Assembly (NCBI RefSeq): GCF_003054045.1 | Contig: NZ_QBKH01000003.1 | Coordinates: forward strand, 744,001-808,000 | Reading direction: 5' to 3' | Source of the DNA: Sphingobacterium faecium | GTDB taxonomy: Bacteria; Bacteroidota; Bacteroidia; Sphingobacteriales; Sphingobacteriaceae | DNA: 64,000 nt | Shown here: positions 36,556 through 45,391 of the stretch, piece after piece | Position numbering within the stretch: position 1 is the stretch's first letter | How the letters are laid out: each line of letters opens with the position of its first letter | Translations under genes and position numbers: made by a program | Notes under the pieces: model-generated | The model's database searches: none | Told to the model about the DNA's origin: nothing | The model's input: the letters and a program-made list of their open reading frames with translations, nothing else

Positions 36556-37026
36556 ATGAAAGCAAAAATTGGTATTAAAGAAGCAGACTTAGCTAAAGTA
36601 TCCGCTATTTTGAATAATCTATTGGCTGATGAGAGTATCGTGTATCAAAAAACAAGAAATGCACATTGGAATGTCGAAGGACCGGATTTTCATGCAGCGC
36701 ATTTATTTTTAGAGTCGCAATACGATCAGTTAGCTGAAATTATTGATGAAGTCGCAGAGCGTATCCGTCAAATCGGGCACTATGCTGTAGGATCATATGC
36801 TAAATATCTGGAATTAACGCATTTGACCGAAACGAAATATGAGCATACAGATAGCAAAGGATTTTTTAAGGAATTGTTGTCAGACCATGAGTCTATTATT
36901 ATGAGCATAAGAGGAAATTTGGATGCCGTTGAAAAAGCTGGTGATCAGGCAACTGAGGATTTCTTGGTCGGTCTGTTGGCGCAACATGAAAAATTAGCTT
37001 GGATGTTACGTGCCCATGTAGCGTAG
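36556..37026 (+). CDS. dps: Dps-family ferritin-like DNA-protection protein
   Basis: A 156-residue four-helix protein. The intersubunit ferroxidase site is complete: His37 (NAHWNV), His49 (HAAHLF), Asp64 and Glu68 (EIIDEVAERI), with the same spacing as Listeria Dps. It forms a 12-mer that oxidises Fe(II) with hydrogen peroxide and stores iron, protecting DNA. It is monocistronic and ends at a clear terminator. No PerR-like box was seen upstream. Confidence 0.95.
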   Translation: MKAKIGIKEADLAKVSAILNNLLADESIVYQKTRNAHWNVEGPDFHAAHLFLESQYDQLAEIIDEVAERIRQIGHYAVGSYAKYLELTHLTETKYEHTDSKGFFKELLSDHESIIMSIRGNLDAVEKAGDQATEDFLVGLLAQHEKLAWMLRAHVA

Positions 37027-37046
37027 TTTCCGACATATTGTTAATG

Positions 37047-37078
37047 AAGCAGTAATCAACTTGGTTACTGCTTTTTTT
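37047..37078 (+). terminator. Terminator after dps
   Basis: AAGCAGTAA (37047-37055) and TTACTGCTT (37065-37073), followed by a T tract. Confidence 0.9.
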
Positions 37079-37150
37079 GTAAATAATAAAAAAGACTGCA
37101 TGATAATTGTTCGAGTAGTTGCATCATTTAAATTTGTTGTCATTATCAGT

Positions 37151-37906
37151 ATGCGTTACTATTTTTTTTTCATTGCTTTTTTACTTCTTTTTTCATCTTG
37201 TGCCGAATCTTTAGTGGTGCAATCAACCGGAGTCTTACAGAATGCAGCGCGGGTACACCATTTGAAAAATGGTGATCGGGAGATGATTTATATTCCCATG
37301 CGCCATTTAGGTAAGCGTAATTATTACGATTATATCCAGCGTAAAGTTGATTCTCTTCAACAGGAAGGTTTTATTGTTTTCTATGAAAGTATTGCTTATC
37401 AAGTTGATAGTGCACAGCAACGCGACCTTTATGATCGTAAGTTCCGAAAATTAGTTGGTCATACCGTGGGGAGTACTAAGACCTATGAAAAGACCTCCGA
37501 TACAACAAAAGTATTGATGGCACCTATTTATAAAAACTTGGGTAGTAGAATCATTGCACAACCTGAGTATTCGTTTTTCAAAGTTGACTATAATACCGCG
37601 GTGGTAGCTGATATACCAAAAAACGTGCTCCTCGACGAATTTGAATATACCTATGGAGATATTGTTTTAGAGCCATGTGATTGGAATACTCCTCTAAATG
37701 AGCCTTATGGTTGCAAAGCTATAAAAGGTAAGTTGAAAGGAATTTTTGATCGGGATTTTATTATGAAAAGAAGAGAAGAAAATTTAGCGGCATTGGTTGC
37801 AGATGCTGGACAAAAGAAAATTCTGATTATGTTTGGGGCTGCGCATTATAAAGGTTTCCGGAAGCATTTACAAGAGCGTGATCTGAATTGGAAAATTGTA
37901 AAATAA
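37151..37906 (+). CDS. TraB/TIKI-like lipoprotein
   Basis: A 251-residue lipoprotein (lipobox FSSC). The pattern resembles the TraB/TIKI/ChaN group: an N-terminal IPMRHLGKRNYYDYI with IVFYES, and near the C-terminus RREENLAALV then IMFGAAHYKGF, matching the late Arg/Asn and GxxH signatures. ATG 37151 begins a good signal peptide; the frame from TTG 37061 runs through the dps terminator and is rejected. Function is uncertain, possibly hydrolytic. Confidence 0.65.
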   Translation: MRYYFFFIAFLLLFSSCAESLVVQSTGVLQNAARVHHLKNGDREMIYIPMRHLGKRNYYDYIQRKVDSLQQEGFIVFYESIAYQVDSAQQRDLYDRKFRKLVGHTVGSTKTYEKTSDTTKVLMAPIYKNLGSRIIAQPEYSFFKVDYNTAVVADIPKNVLLDEFEYTYGDIVLEPCDWNTPLNEPYGCKAIKGKLKGIFDRDFIMKRREENLAALVADAGQKKILIMFGAAHYKGFRKHLQERDLNWKIVK

Positions 37907-37912
37907 AAATAT

Positions 37913-38704
37913 ATGGAGAAATTGTTTATCATCATTTTGGTCCCAGCTGTTATTTATTTAGTGTATTATTTGTTAAATAAAACACAAAAAAATAGTAAAG
38001 CCATCAGACGAGTTTTAAGTAAAGAGGGGAAAGATATTTTATGGAAAGAAGTACAATATTATCAACATCTTCCTGATGCGGATAAAATTGAATTTGAAGA
38101 ACGCTGTTTACATTTTTTAGATCAGGTAACTGTTGAAGGTGTTGGCGTTGAAGTTTCTTTAAAAGATTATATGTTAGTTGCAGCGAGTGCGATCATACCT
38201 GTTTTTGCATTTAAAAAATGGGAGTATGCCAATCTGACGACCGTGCTGCTTTATCCAAATACCTTTAATCAAGATTATCAGTTTGAAGGAAATGAGGACA
38301 GAAGAATTTTAGGTATGGTGGGAGAGGGATCCATGAATGGCCAAATGATTTTATCCAAGGCAGCATTAGAGGCAGGCTTTTTAAATACAAAAGATGGTCA
38401 AAATACCGCTATCCATGAATTTGTTCATTTATTGGATAAGACCGATGGTGAAGTAGATGGGTTACCCGAATTTTTAATTGACCATACCTACACGTTAGCT
38501 TGGTTGGAAATGATACGAAAGGAAATTTTCAAAATTCAAGAAGGTAAATCGGATATTAACCCTTATGGTATTACCAATCGGGCAGAATTTTTTGCTGTTG
38601 TTTCGGAGTATTTTTTTGAAAACCCAGATCGACTAAAAAGCCATCATCCGGAGCTTTATAAGGCTTTAAGCACTATTTTTAAACAGGACTTAAGTTTCGC
38701 TTAA
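37913..38704 (+). CDS. MtfA-like zinc peptidase (family M90)
   Basis: A 263-residue protein with one N-terminal membrane helix. The zinc motif is HEFVH (His168-His172) within AIHEFVHLLDKTDGEVDGLP, and FFAVVSEYFFENPDRL supplies the conserved downstream Glu. MtfA in E. coli binds the Mlc repressor and is an aminopeptidase; in Bacteroidetes the partner is unknown. It starts 6 bp after the TraB-like gene, so the two are probably co-transcribed. Confidence 0.88.
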   Translation: MEKLFIIILVPAVIYLVYYLLNKTQKNSKAIRRVLSKEGKDILWKEVQYYQHLPDADKIEFEERCLHFLDQVTVEGVGVEVSLKDYMLVAASAIIPVFAFKKWEYANLTTVLLYPNTFNQDYQFEGNEDRRILGMVGEGSMNGQMILSKAALEAGFLNTKDGQNTAIHEFVHLLDKTDGEVDGLPEFLIDHTYTLAWLEMIRKEIFKIQEGKSDINPYGITNRAEFFAVVSEYFFENPDRLKSHHPELYKALSTIFKQDLSFA

Positions 38705-38827
38705 TGTATGGTAACTGCTGAACCTAACAATGCTCATCATGTCCATGCCATAGCTCTGCACGACAACATTTTTTCAAATCCTGATTTTTAAAGTGTTTTA
38801 AATTTAGGTTAGAACAAAATAGTGCCT

Positions 38828-38868
38828 ATAACAACGCCCTTCTACATGACATAGAAGGGCGTTGTTAT
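38828..38868. repeat. 17-bp inverted repeat between convergent genes
   Basis: ATAACAACGCCCTTCTA (38828-38844) and its exact complement (38852-38868) around a 7-nt loop. It is more GC-rich than the surroundings and has no T tract. Probably a shared terminator for the peptidase and ABC genes. Confidence 0.7.
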
Positions 38869-38897
38869 GATCCCTAGTGTGCTAGGAGCTGAAGCAG

Positions 38898-40673
38898 CTA
38901 AATCGCTTCGAGAAGTTGCTTTTCATGCAATTCAAAATACTGACCCTTCAGGTTCATGAGTTCTTCATGTGACCCTTCTTCCGCAATTCTTCCCTGATCT
39001 AAAACGATGATTTTATCCGCATTCTTAATGGTAGATACACGATGTGCAATGAAAACACATGTCTTGCCTTTCATGATGCGGCTTAGTGATGTTAATATCT
39101 GCTCTTCTGTTTTGGTATCTACGGCAGATAGACAATCGTCAAATATTAAAATTTTGGGTTCTTTAATTAAAGCGCGTGCAATGGATACCCGTTGCTTTTG
39201 ACCACCAGATAAGGTAATACCGCGTTCTCCAACTGAAGTTTCGAAACCCTGATCAAATCCCATTATATTATCATAAACAGCAGCATCTTTTGCCGCTTGT
39301 TCTACCTGTTGCTGTGTAAAATGATCCAATCCAAATGCGATATTATTGCTGATCGTATCTGAAAACAGAAATACCTCTTGAGGTACAAAACCTGTTTGCT
39401 GTCTCAGATCTTGATAATCTAAATCTGTGATGGATATATCATCATATTTGATAGCGCCCTTGTCGATATCAAACATTCTGAGCAGCAGATTGGCTAAGGT
39501 CGATTTACCTGATCCAGTCTTACCGATAATGGCGAGAGTTTGACCTGCAGGGATATGGAACGATAAGTCTTCGATAGCCTGAATACCTGTTTCAGGATAG
39601 GTGAATGATATATGCTCGACTTTGAGGTCTCCACTAAGTGTCTTTTTAGTAGTTCCATTGATGATGGGCGAGTTGGTATTCAAAAATTCATTAATTCGCT
39701 TTTGCGAAGCTGAAGCACGTTGTACCAGTGAAGTGACCCAAGCTAAAGACATGGCAGGAAAAGTCAATTGATTGACGTATATAATAAACTCTGCAATATT
39801 TCCAGCGGTGATGGTGCCTTTTGCGACTTCCAAACCCCCAACATAGATGGTGATAATGGTACTTAAACCAATGAGCAATAAGATCAGAGGGAAGAAAACA
39901 GCTTGTACTTTGACAAGTGAAAGAGCTGTATTGCGATAGATGGTACTCTCATCTTCAAAAGCATTCATTTTATATTTTTCTCTATTATAAGTCTTGATGA
40001 CCCTAATACCGGCAAAGTTTTCTTGTACAAACGACGCTAGACGAGCTAGTTGTTTTTGAATTTTTTCACTTCTTTTGTTAATAATTTTATTGACAAACAA
40101 AATCACGACCGAGAGAATAGGAATAGGAATGAGGGCATATGTTGCTAATCGAGCATTGACATCGTACATGGCATAGATGACCATGATAGACAGTACAATC
40201 GTATTGATGGCGTACATAATTGCAGGCCCTAAGTAATTGCGTACCTGATTGACATCCTCTGTCGCCCTACTCATGAGGTCGCCCGTATTATTTCTTCTAA
40301 AAAAAGCAAAATCTAGTTTCTGGTAGTGACGGTAGATTTCATTTTTTAAATCATATTCAATATGTCTCGAAGTCAAGATAATGGTTTGACGCATCATAAA
40401 GAGGAAAATCCCGCGCAATAAGGATAGGAGTAAGACCACACCGCCGAAGAAAAGTAAACTGGACCCAAAAACTTGGTATATAAGCTCCTGCCTTTCAAAT
40501 CCACTGTAGAGTTTATATAAATAAATGTTCTCTTGTACTAAATCAAAGGCCTCTCGTATTACCTTGGCAGGAAGAATACCGAAATAATTAGAGATGATAA
40601 CGAAAATAACACCCGGAACTAATTTCCAGCGGTATTTGTAAAAATATTTATTTAAATAAGCTAACTCTTTCAT
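38898..40673 (-). CDS. ABC exporter half-transporter (MsbA/MdlB-like)
   Basis: A 591-residue fusion of six membrane helices and an ATPase domain. Walker A is GKTGSGKSTL and the signature is LSGGQKQRVSIARAL. Walker B reads ILIFDDCLSAVD, so Asp513 replaces the catalytic Glu. That change marks the degenerate subunit of heterodimeric exporters such as TM287/288. No partner gene is adjacent. ATG 40673 is preferred to TTG 40685, which lies in the TACATTTG promoter element. Confidence 0.9.
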   Translation of the reverse strand: MKELAYLNKYFYKYRWKLVPGVIFVIISNYFGILPAKVIREAFDLVQENIYLYKLYSGFERQELIYQVFGSSLLFFGGVVLLLSLLRGIFLFMMRQTIILTSRHIEYDLKNEIYRHYQKLDFAFFRRNNTGDLMSRATEDVNQVRNYLGPAIMYAINTIVLSIMVIYAMYDVNARLATYALIPIPILSVVILFVNKIINKRSEKIQKQLARLASFVQENFAGIRVIKTYNREKYKMNAFEDESTIYRNTALSLVKVQAVFFPLILLLIGLSTIITIYVGGLEVAKGTITAGNIAEFIIYVNQLTFPAMSLAWVTSLVQRASASQKRINEFLNTNSPIINGTTKKTLSGDLKVEHISFTYPETGIQAIEDLSFHIPAGQTLAIIGKTGSGKSTLANLLLRMFDIDKGAIKYDDISITDLDYQDLRQQTGFVPQEVFLFSDTISNNIAFGLDHFTQQQVEQAAKDAAVYDNIMGFDQGFETSVGERGITLSGGQKQRVSIARALIKEPKILIFDDCLSAVDTKTEEQILTSLSRIMKGKTCVFIAHRVSTIKNADKIIVLDQGRIAEEGSHEELMNLKGQYFELHEKQLLEAI

Positions 40674-40682
40674 ATAATAATA

Positions 40683-40690
40683 CAAATGTA
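40683..40690 (-). promoter_or_regulatory. ABC exporter gene -7 element
   Basis: TACATTTG on the minus strand, 9 nt before ATG 40673. It decides the start, since the upstream TTG falls inside the element. Confidence 0.55.
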
Positions 40691-40798
40691 AAACTTATTC
40701 AGCATTAAATTTTGTATTTTACAAACTTATACTGTCACAAACAATTCATAAGTTTTGTATTTATTTTGAAAGAAAAATTTAGTGTGAAATATATTTTC

Positions 40799-40806
40799 TA
40801 CTTTTG
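40799..40806 (+). promoter_or_regulatory. -7 element of the dehydrogenase-nusB operon
   Basis: TACTTTTG on the plus strand, 39 nt before ATG 40846. It also marks TTG 40831 as a transcribed but unneeded upstream start. Confidence 0.5.
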
Positions 40807-40845
40807 TTTCCAAATTACCATAAATAAAACTTGAAGCAGAATTTT

Positions 40846-41919
40846 ATGTCAGCATCTCAAACTCCAATTTTCGAATTACTGGGTCAATTTGGACACCAGA
40901 ATTTGTTTTTTTGTAATGATGAAGTAGTTGGTTTGAAAGCAATTGTTGCGATTCATGATACCACATTAGGTCCAGCAATAGGCGGAGTCCGCATGCTGCC
41001 GTATTCCAGTACCGAAGAAGCGATCGAAGATGCTCTTCGTCTTTCTAAAGCGATCACTTACAAATCAGCAATCACAGGTCTTAACCTGGGTGGAGGAAGT
41101 GCAGTTATCTTGGGAAATCATCGTATCGATAAATCAGAAGTATTATTAAGACGTCTTGGTCAATTTATTGAGGGTCTTAATGGCAATTTTATTGCTTCTA
41201 TCGATGTTGGTATTGGACAACGTGATTTGGAGCATATCTTTGCAGAGACTTCACACGTCGCAGGTCTTCCTAAAGCCATTAATGGCGGCGGTGATACTTC
41301 AGTTTTTGCAGCTCAAGGTGTTCTCTATGGTATCAAAGCTTCTTTAAAAGAATTGTATGGTTCGGATAGTTTAGCTGGGCGCAAAGTAATCGTACATGGC
41401 ATTGGAAGTGTAGGTGAGCGTTTGATCGAGATGTTGCGTGACGAAAATTCACGTGTCTATGTCAGTGATATTACCGAAGATCGAATGTTAAAAACTGCTG
41501 CTAAGTATAAAGTTGAAACCATCGCATTTGATAAAGTTTTTGATTTTGATTGTGACGTATATGCACCTTGTGCACTTGGAGGCACTGTCAATCCAGAGAC
41601 AGCAGCTAAAATGCAATGCAAAATTATTGCGGGTGCGGCTAATAACCAATTGAAAGAAGAATTGATCACCAGTAATATACTGCATGAAAGAGGCATTTTG
41701 TATGCGCCAGATTATTTAATCAATGCTGGAGCATTGGTTAGCTGTTATTCCGAAATACAGGGCTATGGGGCTGATCATACTGAGTTTGTCATCAAAAATA
41801 TTTACAACGCAACGCGCGAAGTATTCCAAAAATCGAAGCAAGAAAATATTTCTTCATTCCAAGCTGCTAATCAAATCGCAGAAAAACGTATCTTTGACAT
41901 TCGAAAACTCAAAAGATAG
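40846..41919 (+). CDS. Leucine/Glu/Phe/Val dehydrogenase-like protein lacking the catalytic Lys
   Basis: A 357-residue protein with the Glu/Leu/Phe/Val dehydrogenase fold. The substrate-binding Lys73 (ITYKSAITG) and Asp120 (ASIDVG) remain, and the Rossmann motif GIGSVGERLIEML is intact. The catalytic lysine of GGGK is Ser85 (LGGGSAVILG), and the usual GGSGDPSPVTA region reads INGGGDTSVFA. It may have lost oxidative deamination activity or changed substrate. It lies 53 bp before nusB. ATG 40846 is chosen over TTG 40831. Confidence 0.85.
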   Translation: MSASQTPIFELLGQFGHQNLFFCNDEVVGLKAIVAIHDTTLGPAIGGVRMLPYSSTEEAIEDALRLSKAITYKSAITGLNLGGGSAVILGNHRIDKSEVLLRRLGQFIEGLNGNFIASIDVGIGQRDLEHIFAETSHVAGLPKAINGGGDTSVFAAQGVLYGIKASLKELYGSDSLAGRKVIVHGIGSVGERLIEMLRDENSRVYVSDITEDRMLKTAAKYKVETIAFDKVFDFDCDVYAPCALGGTVNPETAAKMQCKIIAGAANNQLKEELITSNILHERGILYAPDYLINAGALVSCYSEIQGYGADHTEFVIKNIYNATREVFQKSKQENISSFQAANQIAEKRIFDIRKLKR

Positions 41920-41972
41920 AGAAAAAAACAAAAAACAATCGTTCTTATATACAAATCGTTCTTTAAAATACT

Positions 41973-42920
41973 ATGTTAAATAGAAGACACCTAAGGGTCA
42001 AAGTAGTGCAAACGCTTTATGCGTACAGTTTATCTGAAGATAAAGATATCAAAGCCTTTGAAAAGGCATTATTGCAAAATGTGGATGAAGTGTACGAAAT
42101 GTACATTTGGACGTTGAATCTCCTGGATGAAGTGGCTGATTACGCATTGATAGATGCAGAAGGTCGTGCAAATAAATTTTTGCCAACGGAAAAAGATTTA
42201 TCGCATAACACAAAACTAAGTAGCAATACGTTTATCGAATCTTTAAGACAAAATCCACAGTACGCAGAAGGAGTAAAGAAATACGGTGTTTCTTGGAACT
42301 TTGATCCTGAAATTGTTCGTACAGTATTTGCTCAGTTGAAACATTCTGAAGACTATGCTTACTATATGCAGTCGTCAGATCGTTCAATAGCTGTTGAAAA
42401 GGATATCATTAAATTTATTTTCAAAAAAATTATTTTGAAATCTCCGGTTATAGAACAGGTTTTTGAAGAAAAATTTATCAACTGGACAGTCGATAAAGAA
42501 GTTTTGCAAGCGTTGATTGCCAAAACATTCAAAAATTTTAGTTCTGAAGAACCGAGACAAAATAAGCTAGCGGAACTGACTCAAAATTGGTATGATGATA
42601 AAGATTTCATCTTGAATCTGATTGCAAAAACAATCCGAAATACAAATGAATATCAAAAAATGATTACCGAGAAAACAAAAAACTGGGAATCAGACCGTAT
42701 AGCCTTAATTGATACGTTATTGATGCGCATGGCTATTTGCGAATTGGTGAATTTCCCTTCTATTCCAGTAAAGGTTACGATTAATGAGTATATTGAAATT
42801 TCAAAAGTTTTCAGTACACTTAAGAGTAATACCTTTATTAATGGTATTTTAGATAAAATTTTAAGTGATTTAAATCAAGATGGCCGTATTCAAAAGCAAG
42901 GTCGTGGATTGAATAATTAA
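41973..42920 (+). CDS. nusB: NusB antitermination factor, long Bacteroidetes form
   Basis: A 315-residue protein. The start MLNRRHLRVKVVQTLYAYSL and the end (ALIDTLLMRMAICEL then IPVKVTINEYIEISK) are clear NusB, which with NusE binds boxA RNA in rRNA antitermination. Typical NusB is about 140 residues; about 170 extra helical residues are inserted between the two halves. It begins an operon with DUF1573 (10 bp gap) and yajC. Confidence 0.92.
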   Translation: MLNRRHLRVKVVQTLYAYSLSEDKDIKAFEKALLQNVDEVYEMYIWTLNLLDEVADYALIDAEGRANKFLPTEKDLSHNTKLSSNTFIESLRQNPQYAEGVKKYGVSWNFDPEIVRTVFAQLKHSEDYAYYMQSSDRSIAVEKDIIKFIFKKIILKSPVIEQVFEEKFINWTVDKEVLQALIAKTFKNFSSEEPRQNKLAELTQNWYDDKDFILNLIAKTIRNTNEYQKMITEKTKNWESDRIALIDTLLMRMAICELVNFPSIPVKVTINEYIEISKVFSTLKSNTFINGILDKILSDLNQDGRIQKQGRGLNN

Positions 42921-42930
42921 AAAGATATTT

Positions 42931-43398
42931 ATGAAAAAATTGAACTATTCACTTCTTTTAGCATTAGGTATATGGACATTGAGTTCATGTGGATCTAATA
43001 CTAAAAATGATAAGACAACTTCAGAGCAAGCTGTTGTTACGGAGGATACTGCCGCAAATCGTGAGGCTGCAGCAACCGCAATTGGAACAATTGAGTTTAC
43101 AGAACCTGTACATGAGTTTGGACAAATCAAAGAAGGAGCAGAGGTAACGCATATTTTTACGTTGACTAATACAGGTAATGCACCCTTGATCATTTCAGAA
43201 GTAAGAGCTTCATGTGGATGTACGCAACCTGAGTTTTCGAAAAACCCTGTTCTTCCGGGCAAAACATCTGACATTAAAGTCACTTTTAAAAGTGAAGGTC
43301 AGGTTGGGAAGCAGCAGAAAATTATAACCATTCACTCTAATGCTTCAAATGGATTGACAACAGTTCAATTAAAAGGCGAAGTGTTGGCAGCTAAATAA
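42931..43398 (+). CDS. DUF1573 lipoprotein
   Basis: A 155-residue lipoprotein (lipobox LSSC) with one DUF1573 Ig-like (MSP/ASPM-type) domain: HEFGQIKEGAEVTHIFTLTN, then the hallmark SCGCTQPEF and VTFKSEGQVGKQQK. The family is common in Bacteroidetes envelopes, with unknown function. It lies between nusB and yajC with short spacers, a gene order I have seen as conserved in the phylum. Confidence 0.9.
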   Translation: MKKLNYSLLLALGIWTLSSCGSNTKNDKTTSEQAVVTEDTAANREAAATAIGTIEFTEPVHEFGQIKEGAEVTHIFTLTNTGNAPLIISEVRASCGCTQPEFSKNPVLPGKTSDIKVTFKSEGQVGKQQKIITIHSNASNGLTTVQLKGEVLAAK

Positions 43399-43420
43399 TT
43401 AAATATAAAACAGATAACAT

Positions 43421-43732
43421 ATGAACACAGTTTTTTTACAGGCAGCGGGCTCAGGAAGTAGTTTAATGAGTTTCTTACCGATGATTCTTATCGTGGTTGT
43501 TTTTTATTTCTTTATGATTAGACCTCAAATGAAGAAACAAAAAGATCACAAGAAATACATTGAAGAATTAGGTGTTAATTCTCAAATCGTAACAAATGCG
43601 GGTATTCATGGTCGTATTGTTGAAGTTTCGGAAACAACGTTTTTAGTAGATGTGGGCTCTGGTGTTAAAATTCGTTTTGACAAGTCAGCAGTTGCATTAG
43701 ATGCTTCAAAAGCATTGAACGCTAAATCATAA
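43421..43732 (+). CDS. yajC: YajC, Sec translocon accessory subunit
   Basis: A 103-residue protein with one membrane helix (FLPMILIVVVFYFFMIRPQ), the conserved RPQMKKQKDHKKYIEEL, and a cytoplasmic domain (GVNSQIVTNAGIHGRIVEVS). YajC associates with SecDF in protein export. It is last in the nusB operon, ending at a terminator 15 bp on. Confidence 0.95.
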   Translation: MNTVFLQAAGSGSSLMSFLPMILIVVVFYFFMIRPQMKKQKDHKKYIEELGVNSQIVTNAGIHGRIVEVSETTFLVDVGSGVKIRFDKSAVALDASKALNAKS

Positions 43733-43746
43733 TACAATAGAAATTA

Positions 43747-43784
43747 AAGGAAGCCGATCTTATTAAAATAGGATCGGCTTCCTT
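43747..43784 (+). terminator. Terminator after yajC
   Basis: AAGGAAGCCGATC (43747-43759) and GATCGGCTTCCTT (43772-43784), then ATTTAAGG. Only a short T run, but the stem is strong. Confidence 0.8.
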
Positions 43785-43840
43785 ATTTAAGGACCTTCAA
43801 TTTGCTATTGATTTCGTCAGGATATGAAAGGCAAAATGAT

Positions 43841-43848
43841 TAAGTTTG
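43841..43848 (+). promoter_or_regulatory. -7 element next to ybbR
   Basis: TAAGTTTG ends 3 nt before ATG 43852. It implies either a leaderless ybbR mRNA or a start inside the gene. Confidence 0.45.
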
Positions 43849-43851
43849 TAT

Positions 43852-44802
43852 ATGGCAAGTATTATTCGTATCAGTAAATCACAGAAAAGGAAATTGATCA
43901 CATTTACACGATGTGTTCTTATTTCTTTATTTGCCTGGCTATTATTTTCCATTTCAAATGAATATACGATTACTGTAAAAGCAGGGATAGAATACGTAAA
44001 CTTGCCTGAGAAACGTGCCTTTCATCCACAGCAATCCGATACGGTAAGCATCAAGTTAAAGATGACGGGCTGGCAGGTGCTGTTTTCTAAAGTAAAATCT
44101 GAAGTACCAACGGTCCATGTGGATATCAGTGGACTGAAAAATAAAAACTGGATAGTTTTCTCCAATCAGATTGGTTTTATCAATCGCCAGTTCCCCCATG
44201 AACAACTAGTCGTTTCCGTAAGTCCTGATACTTTATACTTTGATTTTTCCAAGCAGACACAGCGTAAGGTTCCCGTAAAAGCGATGGCAGATATTCAATT
44301 TAGAAAACAATATGGCTTTATTGGTGAAACCCTGGTCAATCCCAAATATGTCACGATATCAGGTCCCTATGAAGATGTTGCTAATATTGAATATTGGGAG
44401 ACCGATACGATCAGAGGTAAAGATGTAGCTACTGATCTAAGAACAGTAGCTTATCTCAATAAAAACCAAAAGGCAAATATTAATGTCTATCCAACCTCAG
44501 TCGAGGTATTGATGCCTGTTGGCGAATTGACCGAAAAAATTATTGAATTACCTTTGAAGGTTGAAAATAATACACATTTTAAATCCGTAAGAACAATGCC
44601 AAGTAAAGTTGCTATTACGGTACTCATGTCTGTTAAAGATTATAATAATTATACAGCAAGAGATTTTGAAGCTGTGGTCGATATCAATGACTGGGAAGGG
44701 GCTAAGGTGAAATATTTACCTGTTATCTTGACCAAGGTGCCAGATTTTTGTTCTATTTTAAGAATAGAACCTCAAAATGTTGATTTTTTCGTTCGTAAAT
44801 AA
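43852..44802 (+). CDS. YbbR-domain protein
   Basis: A 316-residue protein with one N-terminal membrane helix (CVLISLFAWLLFSIS) and extracytoplasmic YbbR-like beta repeats (VSISGPYEDV-type strands such as KYVTISGPYEDVANI). In Firmicutes YbbR (CdaR) regulates the CdaA cyclic-di-AMP synthase; no cdaA is next to it here, so the role is unknown. ATG 43852 is chosen over TTG 43846. coaE starts 1 bp after its stop. Confidence 0.83.
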   Translation: MASIIRISKSQKRKLITFTRCVLISLFAWLLFSISNEYTITVKAGIEYVNLPEKRAFHPQQSDTVSIKLKMTGWQVLFSKVKSEVPTVHVDISGLKNKNWIVFSNQIGFINRQFPHEQLVVSVSPDTLYFDFSKQTQRKVPVKAMADIQFRKQYGFIGETLVNPKYVTISGPYEDVANIEYWETDTIRGKDVATDLRTVAYLNKNQKANINVYPTSVEVLMPVGELTEKIIELPLKVENNTHFKSVRTMPSKVAITVLMSVKDYNNYTARDFEAVVDINDWEGAKVKYLPVILTKVPDFCSILRIEPQNVDFFVRK

Positions 44803-44803
44803 T

Positions 44804-45385
44804 ATGGGAATTAAAGTAGGAATAGCAGGCGGTATCGGATCTGGAAAAACAATCGTATGTGATGTTTTTAAAGTTTTAGGCATCCCAATTTATAATGCGG
44901 ATCTAGAAGCAAAGTTGATCATGAATAAGAGTGATCAGGTTCGAAAAGCAATCATAGCGGCATTTGGTGATCAAGCCTATCAAGATGGTCTATTGAATCG
45001 GGAATTTCTTTCTGCTCAAGTATTTAATAATGCTGATCAATTAGCAAAGCTAAATGCCATTGTTCATCCCGCAGTGATACAGGCTGCAGAAGATTGGGCT
45101 GATGCCCAAACGGCTCCTTATTCATTAAAAGAGGCTTCCATACTGTTTGAAAGCGGATCATATAAAAAACTGGATTATACGATTTTGGTGACAGCTCCTG
45201 TCGAAATACGTATAGCCCGAGTCATGCAAAGAGACCAAGTCACAAGAGAACAGGTGCTGGCCAGAATGAACAATCAGCTGCCTGATGAAGAAAAGGCTAA
45301 ATTAGCCGATTTTGTGATTATTAACGATGGAATCAAAGCATTAATTCCACAAGTGATGGCATTACACCGTCAATTTCAGAAATAA
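44804..45385 (+). CDS. coaE: Dephospho-CoA kinase
   Basis: A 193-residue P-loop kinase: GIAGGIGSGKTIV near the start, then IPIYNADLEAKLI and the LNREFLSAQVFNNADQLAKL segment. It phosphorylates dephospho-CoA as the last step of CoA synthesis. The frame extends to 44777 inside ybbR, but ATG 44804 puts the P-loop at the usual place, 1 bp after the ybbR stop. Confidence 0.95.
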   Translation: MGIKVGIAGGIGSGKTIVCDVFKVLGIPIYNADLEAKLIMNKSDQVRKAIIAAFGDQAYQDGLLNREFLSAQVFNNADQLAKLNAIVHPAVIQAAEDWADAQTAPYSLKEASILFESGSYKKLDYTILVTAPVEIRIARVMQRDQVTREQVLARMNNQLPDEEKAKLADFVIINDGIKALIPQVMALHRQFQK

Positions 45386-45391
45386 TTTTTT

